Below are positions 53,001-62,275 of a stretch of DNA of 64,000 bases, in pieces (positions within the stretch are counted from its first letter, which is position 1; each line of letters opens with the position of its first letter). Source of the stretch: Mesostigma viride (Eukaryota; Streptophyta; Mesostigmatophyceae; Mesostigmatales; Mesostigmataceae); NCBI GenBank assembly GCA_009746045.1, contig RPFO01000080.1, forward strand, positions 1-64,000, in the 5' to 3' direction. A program made the translations under genes and the position numbers. The notes beneath the pieces are model-generated. The model ran no database searches. It was given only the letters and a program-made list of their open reading frames with translations, and had not been told where the DNA came from.

Positions 53001-53813
53001 CTCATTTAAGGATTCGGGCCCAGCGCCCCCCCCCACGGCTGTGCTCAAGCCAGACAGCTCCTCCACCCTCCGCTTTTGCCGCACCCTCTCCCCGGCCAAC
53101 GCCGCCTTCCTGGTGTAGCTCTCCTCCAGCTGCCGCAAGGATGCCAGGTGGTCCTCCAGCGCCTGGTCCCTGGCAGATAGCGCCGCACCATCCAGGGGGT
53201 TTTCCCTGGCCCTCGCAACGGTCTCCATCAGCACTGCCTCTTTCTGCCGGCAGGTCTCGGCCAGTTTCCGTCCCTCCTCATCGGTCACCCTCAGGCCGGT
53301 GCGCACGGTGGCGAGCTCCAGCCCGGACGCCCACAGCGCGCGGCCGATGTTCTGGGTGGTCTGCGCCAGCTGCCACACATCCGATGGGCGACAGAAATCC
53401 CCAAGACTTGCCAGCGCCTCCGTCAACTGCGTGGGGGGGTCTTGCGGGGGCAGCTGCGATGTCTCTTCAAAGGTTTGCGAGAAAAACTTGCGTTTCCTGT
53501 TGAGGCCCCGCAGCACCCTGGGCTCCTCCCTGCAGGTGCATAAAGGCCAACACACACCTCCGCCATCCCCCTCCCTCCTCCCCCCCCCTCCGCCCCCCGC
53601 CCCCCCCCCTCCCCCATCCCCCTGGCCCGCCCGCCCCCCGCCCACTCGCCCGCCCGCCCGCCCGCCCGCCCGCCCGCCCGCCCGCCCGCCCGCCCGCCCG
53701 CCCGCCCGCCCGCCCGCCCGCCCGCCCGCCCGCCCGCCCGCCCGCCCGCCCGCCCGCCCGCCCGCCCGCCCGCCCGCCCGCCCGCCCACCCGCCCGCCCG
53801 CCCATCCAACCAA
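50031..53813 (-). CDS. Protein kinase - HECT E3 ligase - RZ zinc finger fusion protein
   Basis: One open frame of up to 1,260 residues. The first 90 or so residues only translate the (GGGC)n repeat. A splice acceptor (TATGCACCTGCAG) at about 53,535 and the first in-frame Met after the repeat (residue 196) are both possible limits, so the N-terminus is uncertain. Residues about 120-500: long coiled coil. About 505-790: Ser/Thr kinase with K528 (WVIKEL), HRDLKPEN (D624, N629), D642-F-G and APE ending at 672; the Gly loop is poor. About 835-1,175: HECT-like domain with VVFSVDCGGIRV, GKALAKAI, DANKGAVV and the Cys at 1,145 (ETGCMYMPEG) in the thioester position. About 1,205-1,240: RZ finger (WYRCPNGHPYAIGECG then CPVC). 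It probably ubiquitinates targets and may be controlled by phosphorylation. The next gene upstream encodes a deubiquitinase. Confidence 0.85.
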   Translation of the reverse strand: MVGWAGGRVGGRAGGRAGGRAGGRAGGRAGGRAGGRAGGRAGGRAGGRAGGRAGGRVGGGRAGQGDGGGGGAGGGGGGRREGDGGGVCWPLCTCREEPRVLRGLNRKRKFFSQTFEETSQLPPQDPPTQLTEALASLGDFCRPSDVWQLAQTTQNIGRALWASGLELATVRTGLRVTDEEGRKLAETCRQKEAVLMETVARARENPLDGAALSARDQALEDHLASLRQLEESYTRKAALAGERVRQKRRVEELSGLSTAVGGGAGPESLNEAQGPQVDDVHEALVLAGSALEECEEQLAPAAAATRAAMEQLAKCLERQRVVTEGVREKLGKARDAGARVMGAAVKVMEGETPEEDAEHARVLQGLVDTKKKELRDVMAARQGLHPTEVRLGVLQRDLLEVRKQKTLAKAHLDIAEFSEKAKEAEELRAQLDTLESRQREIDASIRKLMTEAQEAAQKLAQYYPEAAVLPERANRLSKALPGSAGKGSNDIIDPDWSLACFRDGMGQPLGSSKVRVVEDREGCMWVIKELCQERELRREGGRLQALQHPLVIRLERIFFDRGLAYLQMPYCKNGSLRAWFERIKARTLDGLPLGLEERQQVWATMRQVFQAVAFIHRKGVVHRDLKPENILLQDDGQIALCDFGVSHDVSRAFKTTLATQLGGFTVAYAAPEVLTSQPSAKQWPFAQDMWSLGVMLLEILTGSLPLWNVVAGRLEDAQGRRVAVDASSTGGPSQGDPWTIALRGVASSLLQVDPAGRPSAEDALSDPHGFLARDLTQVAVEQQRRMHALSSFLESLRRCPVRVARRAHLLKVTDLDNRPQLVREVLEVFQADGLDLRVVFSVDCGGIRVPLSEVLDRFFQAVVLPEVGLFEQGREGREDVLPPSQLQEGVAFLPKKAPQHAQANDQHTKKLRAMGKALAKAILECLHVPVSFATALCCFLVGDEQLADATPSRCLELMAEFDPVVAGQMRGVLAITHGSGQEHAMMASMLTRCAAKDDFAITDANKGAVVRQAVQLRLFADRREELCALREGFQSLDDLMADHLKLMTGEVLVTLFFGQDYLDVDTALNAFVFPEEYWGGAANKGPPAVKGWLQRFIREVSETGLRLLCLRALGSVNALQSGHKCSVLPGGKERELPAFERETGCMYMPEGCPDFNAFQARMHRALRAGEYGVRTGAQQEERLAREEMDAVVGAMRGQVRAGGWYRCPNGHPYAIGECGGAMAEARCPVCGAGIGGRQHRLRGDNQNALDIDGAAAPAWN
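53641..53812. repeat. (GGGC)n tetranucleotide repeat
   Basis: About 40 tandem copies of CCCG/CGGG units with three or four single changes. It overlaps the 5' end of the kinase-HECT-RZ frame and reads as Ala-Gly-Gly-Arg there. Possible intron, 5' UTR or promoter. Confidence 0.95.
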
Positions 53814-54437
53814 CCAAGTTTCCCTCTACCCACCACCCATCAAGCAATTCACAGCGAAGTCGAGAGGTCCTTGATCAGTTGCTGCGGTTAGCCCAAGTGA
53901 GTCCGGCTTCCACCGGCAAAAAGCGGCATGGAGCAGGAATGCTTGCTGCAACACACAACAACTTGCACCCATGACTACCAGGATCATCCGATCAGGGCAA
54001 TTCTCCAACATTGCATATCTCCTCGTACGATACCGTCGTGCATTCTTGAACAAAATGCATTTTTTTTTTTTTTTTTCCCCGTGTTTTGTCAAGGTTTTGT
54101 AAAGTGTTCTGCAATGAGTGACGGAAATAGCCACACAGACAAATTTAAGGCAAAGGCAAACCCCTGTGAAACAGTATGGTTAGAAAAAATCTCAGCAAGT
54201 TCCCCACATGAAGCCACAGGTAGAGATGGACGGGTGGTCAATTGCCAACAAATGAAGCCACGCAAAAATTGCCTGTGGGACAAAAACACGAAGAGGTAAA
54301 ATCGGCTTAGCATAAGGCTGCAAGGGAACCAAGATCCCATGTTTCTGGCCGCAAGTAGCAAAGTGCCAGCTACCATCACAGCAGCACGATTTTGGTTGTA
54401 AGCTCAAAATCACGAGATTTGCAGACATTCCAACAGA
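53814..54437. other. Gap between the two host genes
   Basis: It must hold the promoter or first exon of the kinase-HECT-RZ gene and the 3' end of the deubiquitinase gene. A T17 run lies at 54,060-54,076. I found no TATA box I would trust. Confidence 0.5.
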
Positions 54438-54575
54438 CTACTCGCACCTTTCTGCTTCTACTGCTGCTCCAGCTTTTGCAGATGCCGGCTCCTCTGTGCG
54501 CGGATTTGAGGTGGTCACCGGCTCCGCTGGGTGCTCAATCCCCAGCGAGGCCTCCCACCGCCCGACCCGCAGCGC
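54438..54575 (-). CDS. UBP12: UBP12-like gene, terminal exon
   Basis: Acceptor CTGCCTCCACCAG. Encodes RWEASLGIEHP, then a 30-residue Ala/Glu-rich tail, and stops at TAG (54,438-54,440). Confidence 0.82.
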   Translation of the reverse strand, partial: ALRVGRWEASLGIEHPAEPVTTSNPRTEEPASAKAGAAVEAERCE

Positions 54576-57500
54576 CTGGTGGAGGCAGAAGGCAGCCAAG
54601 GCAATTGTCACTAAAGACCAGGGGCATTTTCTAAACGCTTGACCACAAGAAATGCCAACCAGTCAGAAACAGGTTGGCTACCGTCCACTCTGTAGGGGGG
54701 CCGGTGCGGCTGCCACAAATAGCTGCAAGATGATTGTCAGCAATTCGCCTGCTGCATTCCATTTACAGCTACTCATGCAGTTCACGCCCGCATTCTGTCC
54801 CACAAGAATTGCTAGCGAGGCTTGCGCTGGCACAAATGAAAAAGGCCGGGCAGCAGTACGGGAGAGTGCTCACTATTGCCACAAAATTCCAGGATGCCTC
54901 GCTTATCTGGGGACCCATCATGGCTGGACTTCGTTGGAAACCTTGCTAGTGCGGCACAGATTGATGGGGAGACGTTATTGCTTGGCTTGCATTCTGCCTG
55001 TCCTCCCGCTCTTCTTGTGCTACCGCTCTCACGTCTTTAATTTACCTTAGTCAATATACAGGTATATGGTAGTATATGGGAAGGTGCCAGGAGATCTGTC
55101 CTGGGGTGTATGTATAGATAGTCGACGCGGGCCCAGGGTCATTCAGAAGGCCAACCCTACCTGGTACCGCAGTGCCACCACGTCGTCGTCTTTAAGCTGA
55201 ACTGGAACATCTTCGACCACGATGGCGAATTTCCACTTGACGAACTCCTCGCTGGCCACGCCCAGCTTGGTCTGGACACGTGCCTTGACGGATGCCAGCG
55301 TCTCCTGCTCGCCCACCACCAGCAGGAAGGGGTGGCCGAACGCAGCCATCTGGGTGGAGGCATGCATTCCAAGTAGTTTCATACAAACCAATTAACCGGG
55401 AGAAGGGGCCGGTAAAGCACAAGTCAGGAGGAGGCAGCAAAGAATACGTCGGTGGGGGAGGGGGGGGGGGCAGTAATGCACAAGTCAGGGTCAACACGTT
55501 CAAGTGGTTAAAGCTTGTTCACCCAACGGATAGGAAAGAGGTAATGGAAAGCCCCATCAACGTCACCAGTAGTGTTGCAGCAAAATAGGCGATTTTCTTC
55601 ATAATGCAGCCGTGATGAGCTGGCATCATAACTGAATGGAACTTGCTTGTTCGTGTTTCCAGCTCCACGTCCATAGCTGCAAGTCACTTCGGCAACATTA
55701 TTTTCCAGATAACCATATTCTGGTTTCTTAAGTCAAAGGATTTTTTCCAATGCGTGGCTGTCCCTTACTTGGCGCTGCCATGCGGTCGAAAGGGACTACG
55801 GTAAGTTTGGATAAGATGACCGGTGGGGCCGAGCTAGGATGACTTACATGGCATGAGCTATAGGTTTGCATGCAGCCCTATGCCTCTGACCATCACCAGC
55901 CCAACCACGATCAACAAGCGTGGACAGGGTCTCGCACAACACATCGCTGCATTGGGCTGATATTCGGTACCCAAGTCGACGATACCAACAAATAAGGGAA
56001 CATATAAGTCCACGCTGTGCAAGGCACAAAATTGGCCAGCTAGGGTTAGGTTCCAAAGAAGGCAGTTCTCTCTGAAAAGGCCTCATGCTGCATGGAGTGA
56101 CGCCTGGATGTATCTTGCAGTATCCCTTACGCGTGTTTTGCCTCATCATTTCTGGTGGTTCAAAAGCCAGATCTTTACTAACAATATTTTTTCTTTTAAC
56201 ACAGCCATGATATTAGATCCACACATGCTATATATCCAAATTGAATTGTGCTCTCAAGACATACTTCCCCCCCCCCCCCAAAAAAAAAACTCTCATCGAT
56301 AAGAGGCCATAGTAAATAAAGAGGATCTTTCAATGGGCCAGAAGGGGCCGAGAAGCGCTGGGAGGGGAAACGGCGGACGAGATGCTCACCAAGTTGTTGC
56401 TGCCGTCCGCTTCCACTCTCCGCATGTGGCAGACAGGGATAATCCTGCCCTCTGTCCCAGGGTGCGTTCCTGTCTCCACAGCCTGTGAGAAAAACAACAT
56501 ATCAGTGACAACTTTCGAACGTGATTGACGGGAAAATGGGGAGTTTCCAGGAACAATTTACACATAGACGCGGGAAGTGTTGCGGGAAAAACATGGGGAG
56601 CATACTAGCAAAGCCACAAAGACCATAGCCATGGTAACTTGCACTAACGTGGTAGCGTACAAACCTGAAACCGATGCTCATGCTGGCACCAGGACATATA
56701 ATATGCGGACCTTCCACTGACTGTCCAACGTAGCTGTGGAGGCTGTCACGTTAATGTGCATGCTGAGCTTTGCACAACAATCACTTTGATGGATAAAGAT
56801 GTTTCGACCCAAGGCCCTTCAACTCCGTGCAAACATTTCAGGGCCACGGTTACGCGTTCATCTTGTCCTACAATACATAACGAAAATGGCTGCAGACCAC
56901 TTTTCAGATCGCAGCTTACCACCAGCTGAGATTCATGCAGGCACTGCCATGAGACTCCTTTGTCACATGCATGGCAACCACGTGCGCTGCGGTTTTCAAT
57001 AGTGGACAAAATGCATACTACCATCAATGCTCCGATACATCCAGTTTATTCACACTCATCTGGGATTTGTCTATCGTTGCTCGCAGGACACAGATGGTGC
57101 GCAGAAAAAATGCACACCTACTGCATGAACATCATGCCCTTAAATGAGCTGCCCCTCACTCGTCAGTTCACCTGCAGGGTCCAGTAGGCAGCATCCACGT
57201 CCTCCATGACCTCGGTCGGCGAGAACACCTTGTTGATGCGGCCGTCGAGTATCTTGGTCAGGCAGAGCTCAGAAAAGTGGGCGCACGCGGGCTCGGCCTT
57301 CACCAGCTTGAGCAGGTCACCGGCCGTGCTCCCTTGCGACAGTTCAACGCGGAAGCGCGCCACCTGCATGTGCCATTCATGCAGGCAATGGCATTTCTAT
57401 TAACTGCGAAATTCAGGGTAGCCAGACTCTTCAGGGTAGCCAGACTCTTTACTGCACCAAGGAGTGGGGTACAAAACCGTTTTACGTACAAAAGGTACGC

Positions 57501-59141
57501 CACATCTGGCTGCCAATGCTCATGGGAACGTTTATTGTTTGTCGAAAGGATAGCCTTTACCCCGTACGGAAAACACAGGAAGGGTGGGCGGGAAAAGAAA
57601 AGAGGCCGACCTTAGCTGGGTGGGTTTGTTTTTGTCTTTTTGCGTGGCACGCGGTCTTGCCCCGGACAGCATTTTTGCCACCCAAATTTTTTCCGTCTGA
57701 ACAAATGATGCAGATTGGTGATTCCATTTGCCGGCGGCTGATGTAAGATTGCCGGGGCTCTTAGATCACATATGGCGTGATATAAAAGTCTTAGATACTT
57801 AATCACTACATAATGAACAAAAAAACCTAGCCAGTGGCAAGATTGCATCGCAAGGTAGCTCTTGCCACCTCACCAGGAAACTGGCCAAACATTATGCCAC
57901 TGCCGACCCGGATCAGGCCGCACCGGCCTCAAAAGGTTTGTCACATCAACCCTACAACCTAGCCATAGCGGTTATCCTTCCATCTCACTGTAAAGAAACT
58001 ATATTCCGAGAACCAAAAACAGTGGATGGCAGAGTCGGTAAACGTCAGAAAGTGATTAGGCACGGCTCTGAATGTAACAGCGAGCTCTCCTACTCAGTGC
58101 TGGTACTGTTATTGGTAAAACTGCTATTGGTTGTCATAGGGTGCTGGTGCTGCAATTCAGGAGTTAAGCAGGGACAGAGCGCTAAGCTCCCCTGGCCTCT
58201 CTGCCATATGATGATATCTACGCAGGACGCTTGGTGGAGGGCTCATGGTGGAGGCACCGCTAAGGTTGAGTTCGAGCTAGTCCAGCTGTACCCTCCTACA
58301 TACCAGGCTTTAAACGATTGCATTCAACATCTCATAATAAAAATCAATTTGGTTATTCACGGGGTCGAAACCACAAATGTTGAAATGCACGCACCTGTTC
58401 AGTACGCTGGTCATGCACGGACACCATGGCGGTTCTCGTGCACTTGGCCGCTGGCTGGGGGGGTTCCACCACTTCATAGTACAGGATGTCAGACGTCTGG
58501 GCGCCGTGGGCCAGCATGTCCATTACAAGCACTCCTCGGCCATTCTCCTCACTGCGTATGGGCCGCCACCTGGGCGCATTCTGGGCACAGTCGTGTGCGG
58601 TGAGCCGGATCTTGGAAGGGTCGCAAGTTCGGGCATTGGCCACCTCCTTCGGAAGCTGCAGTGCCACCTTCGACACCACATGATTGTACTCGTCGCAGCT
58701 GGACCTGCATGACATCAGAATCCGGTCAGCACGCCAAGGCAATATGCATGCACACGTCAAGTGCAGCAAGGACCAAGCACTGCCTTGCGTTGCCATACGA
58801 ACACGCGAACCCGTTACGGGCTCCTGGGCGCAGCTTGGGCAACTTCCACTACAGACTGAAAATCTACATGCATCATATATAAACCGTGAAAGCTGCTTCA
58901 GTGTTCCACCAAGGGCACTGAACATACAACCTAGCCGCCACCCCTAGCCTTTCCTCCAGCAAGAGACCACTTACAGCTCCAGGACAAAAGTGTCCCTGTC
59001 GGGATTGGACAGCTGGCGGAACCGCACGCGCCGCATGTTCCGAACATGCTCGAAAAATGACGGCACGTCAGGGAAGCGACACGTGGCGGCCAAATCGGGG
59101 GATAGCACCTTTTGGACACAGAGGATGTCGCCTGTCCCGAG
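54438..59141 (-). CDS. UBP12: USP7/UBP12-like ubiquitin-specific protease, C-terminal ubiquitin-like region (6 exons, 5' end missing)
   Basis: Six exons on the minus strand: 59,141-58,975; 58,704-58,395; 57,363-57,172; 56,482-56,390; 55,349-55,161; 54,575-54,438. All introns start GT and end AG, and the frame runs through every junction. Matching stretches to the plant UBP12/13 and animal USP7 tail: GDILCVQK, PDVPSFFEHV, DPSKIRLTAHDC, QTSDILYYEVV, AYWTLQ, FVKWKFAIV and RWEASLGIEH. This is the ICP0-binding and USP7_C2 ubiquitin-like block, which binds substrates and activates the catalytic domain. The MATH and catalytic USP parts should lie further 5', but I found no such exon in the remaining 4.8 kb. 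The tail after LGIEHP is Glu/Ala-rich and lacks the usual activating end peptide. Confidence 0.9.
55161..55349 (-). CDS. UBP12: UBP12-like gene, fifth visible exon
   Basis: Acceptor CTCCACCCAG, donor GTAGGG. Encodes FGHPFLLVVGEQETL and EEFVKWKFAIV, strongly like the last ubiquitin-like fold of USP7. Confidence 0.9.
56390..56482 (-). CDS. UBP12: UBP12-like gene, fourth visible exon
   Basis: Acceptor TTTTCTCACAG, donor GTGAGC. Thirty-one codons in phase, with RIIPVCHMRRVEADG. Too short to be found as a long ORF; supported by splice sites and frame. Confidence 0.8.
57172..57363 (-). CDS. UBP12: UBP12-like gene, third visible exon
   Basis: Acceptor GCACATGCAG, donor GTGAAC. Encodes VELSQGSTAGDLLKL and DVDAAYWTLQ. 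Confidence 0.88.
58395..58704 (-). CDS. UBP12: UBP12-like gene, second visible exon
   Basis: Acceptor TGTCATGCAG, donor GTGCGT. Encodes DPSKIRLTAHDC and TSDILYYEVV. A split Leu codon joins it to the previous exon. Confidence 0.88.
58975..59141 (-). CDS. UBP12: UBP12-like gene, first visible exon
   Basis: Acceptor TACTGCAG before CTCGGGACAGG; donor GTAAGT after GAGCT. Encodes GTGDILCVQK and PDVPSFFEHV of the USP7 ubiquitin-like block. Confidence 0.88.
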
Positions 59142-59425
59142 CTGCAGTACACGGTAAAAGAATGACACAGCCCAGACATCGCACATCATTCTATTACTAT
59201 TACATTAGGCATCGCGACATCGTGTCACGTAGCCTACGACCGAAGTGGCATAGGCAATGGTGGTCATGAGTGAAGTACAATGCAGAAAACCCCTCTGTCT
59301 GGTGTTGCAAGTGAAGGACCCTGACCCGTCACTCCATTGCAGCTATGCCGCACAGAGCGCGAGGGCTCCACTGAATTGGCACGTGGCCTGCGCGTGGCGT
59401 TCACGATTCATCTTCTTTCAGATGA

Positions 59426-59590
59426 TTTAAGGATCTGGCTTCAACACAAACCCGACGCCAGGTTGCTCCTATCGCACGCATTTAAGGATCTGGCTTCAAC
59501 GCAAACCCGATGCCAGGTTGCTCCTATCGCACGTATTTAAGGATCTGGCTTCAACACTACCCCGATGCCAGGTTGCTCCTATCGCACGTT
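59426..59590. repeat. 55-bp tandem repeat, three copies
   Basis: Units start at 59,426, 59,481 and 59,536, each with TTTAAGGATCTGGCTTCAAC. A few substitutions separate the units. Confidence 0.92.
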
Positions 59591-59873
59591 GTCATTTCTC
59601 GCCTTTTGCGGAACGCCCAAGCAGGGTGGCCCTTATGCCCAGGCCAGCCATGAGGCGGCCTACCATGTGAGTTACACATGGTGTACCATGGATGGCAGAT
59701 GGTCCAACCATGGCATGATGCATTAGAGCATCTCTTCGATGCTCTAATTTTATGATTGTGCTTGGATCGCAGTTGGGAAAGGTGTACACGCGGTCGGTTC
59801 CGGTGCTTCAATACAAAAGCAGCTGAATGGGTGCACACACTACTGTATGCACATACTACGCTTCCACTATATT

Positions 59874-60082
59874 AATAAGATACCCGTTAGTATACTGTTA
59901 CTGCCATAGTAGTAATAAGGTACCTGTTAGTATCTGTTACTGCCATTCATAGTAGTAATAAGGTACCCGTTGGTATACTGTTACTGCCATAGTAGTGATA
60001 AGATACCTGTTAGTATCTGTTACTGCCATAGTAGTAATGTGGTCTCCGTTGGTATACTGTTACTGACATAGTAGTGATAAGA
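59874..60082. repeat. Minisatellite of about 38-44 bp
   Basis: About five units with TAGTAATAAGGTACC, TTAGTATCTGTTACTGCCA or close variants; alternate units differ (TATACTG versus TATCTG), suggesting a two-unit higher-order repeat. Confidence 0.85.
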
Positions 60083-60534
60083 TTAGCGGCATGACGACAG
60101 CAGGCCGTGGCTCAACAAGCAGCTTCGATGGACATCGAACCACGACATGCATGCATATATACACGGTGCTATCAAGCAGGATTGTTTGCGTGCCGAGCTC
60201 AGACCATGGTAAGTGGCACCTTGCTGAATTAAAGGACAAGGAGAATCAGAACATCAGCGTCTTGTTGATTCTCTATGAAATGGTCCAGGCATGCGCCCAG
60301 GCTAAATTTTCAAGTCCTGGTACCAGCATCCCCATTGTTTGGGGAAGGGAAGAAGTGGGATTTGATACATCAGGGAAGCACACGATGTCCGGCTGTCCGG
60401 TGACACGACTGAAAAACTGCAACCTCGGGTAGAAGACATTGACAAAAAGATTTCTTGTCAGAGACGGCCAGCCGTGCTAATATAAAGTGCGGATGCATGT
60501 TTGAACTATCGGCTTTCTGTGAAAGTAGTTTACT

Positions 60535-61055
60535 CAACACATGCGGGAAAGATAGGGCCGCCATGCATTGATAGGGTGAATAACGACTAATCCAATCATT
60601 ACAAAGGGTTTCAAGCTCGCCCAATTCTTCATGTATGACCCAGTGGTTAATAATGGTCGGTGGCTTTTGTTGGGTGGTCTGAAACATTAAAAGGTAGACA
60701 CTACACGACTTGGTTACAAAGATGGAAGAGAGCCAGCTGGTTGCTAAACAAATTTGAAGCGGTTTTAGTAGGTCGTAATTAATTATTACATATTGGACTT
60801 GGACTGACCCAAATTTCTCATACAAGGGTCGATAGGAGAGATTGGTGCTTGTTAGTTCCAAAGGACCCTGTACAACTACCTGTACGATTAGCATACCAGG
60901 CTGGCGGTGTAGCGCCACACTACTTTTGGTGGCATTTTCAGCACTGTTCAGGCCGGTGCGTGACGCATTCCGGTGTCAGTCAATTGAGAATGACGAAAGC
61001 TTGTGTGTAGGCGGACCAATGGCTTCAGCAAGCTAGGCAGGCAATGATCCGCAGT
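60535..61055. repeat. Diverged 0.5-kb repeat, copy A
   Basis: It shares ATGCGGGAAAGATAGGG, ACAAAGGGTTTC, GTTCAGGCCGG and GGCAATGATCCGCA in the same order with copy B at 61,500-62,065. Confidence 0.8.
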
Positions 61056-61499
61056 TGCTCCTGTTCCCAAAATGTTTGAATGAGAAACCATGGCTTTAAA
61101 CTGTGGCAAGGGCACATAGGCATGGCACCCAGCGCTTCTTGTTATGCATGCCTTGAAATGGCTGCAACAATGTAGCTAGGTAGTGCAGACGAGCATAGAC
61201 GTAAACCAGCCCCTACCCAGTCCGCAGAACTAAAGGTATATCATCAAACTCACAAACCAACGTCCAACTGTCCTCGGCACACCAGCCAGCAACGGACAGT
61301 TTGACAATAAAGCTCGCAGAAGTAACTGACATGGCATTGTAAATAAAAAAATTAAAACACTACAACAAGGATACGATGAAGACCAAAAGAGGGCCCAGCA
61401 TTCTAGGTGAACACAACATTGCATGAATAACACATACAGAAATAGAAATGGGCTGAAGCTTTGTCTACTCAAAACTCGGTTTTCTTTGAATATAGTTTA

Positions 61500-62065
61500 A
61501 TTAACGCATGCGGGAAAGATAGGGACGCTATGCCTTGGCCTGCATGTGGAAGGCTGTCTGCGACATGGGCTGACTAATCCGTTCTGTACAAAGGGTTTCG
61601 TGGTCGCCTAAATTCTCCTTGAAAGACCCGGTTGTTTATAAGTGTCGGTGGTTATCAATTAGCGGTCCGAAAACTTAATAGTACGTTTTATACGACTTGC
61701 TTACAAATATTCGTAATTGCTTGCACCGGCTGTGAAGCTAGGGACCTTTAAGTTGGCTGCTTGCCTAACAAACCTTTTGCTGATTGCTTTAGTGGGTCGT
61801 GATTAATTTTTGTCTAGTGGACTTTGACCAGCCCAAGGGCTCGATGGGGAGGATTTATGCTTGTCAGTTTTAAGAACCTTGTACGACTACCTATACGGAT
61901 AACGCACTAGCCTGGGGGTGCGTGGCCACATTAGTTTGTAGTGGCATTTTCTGCACCGTTCAGGCCGGCGCGTGACGCATGCCGGTGTTAATTAATTTAG
62001 GATGATGTCAGCTTGTGTGCTGGCGGACCATGCCTTAAGCAAGCTAGGGCGGCAATGATCCGCAA
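61500..62065. repeat. Diverged 0.5-kb repeat, copy B
   Basis: Same orientation as copy A with many substitutions and indels. No ORF is kept. Confidence 0.8.
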
Positions 62066-62256
62066 CTGTTTCTTTCCCTCCCTCCCACCCAGGAGGCTTC
62101 TTGCTTCCGTGTGCGGACTGACAAACCTTAAGGCCACTGTAAATGCTGCATTTGTGGCAGGGCTCCACTTATTGTATCAATCAAATGCTCGTCTTGCGGG
62201 AGTTTAGTGATCTTAACTCCTAAACGGTCTGGCTGCCGATTTTCCGCCAAAAACTG

Positions 62257-62275
62257 AGTTACAGCCGATGCATCG
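62257..62275 (+). repeat. 19-bp direct repeat, left copy
   Basis: AGTTACAGCCGATGCATCG, again at 63,880-63,898; the last ten bases are the palindrome CGATGCATCG. Confidence 0.8.

Noticed and set aside
53299-53874. Plus-strand Pro/Ala/Arg repeat frame
   Set aside because: It is a translation of the (CCCG)n repeat.
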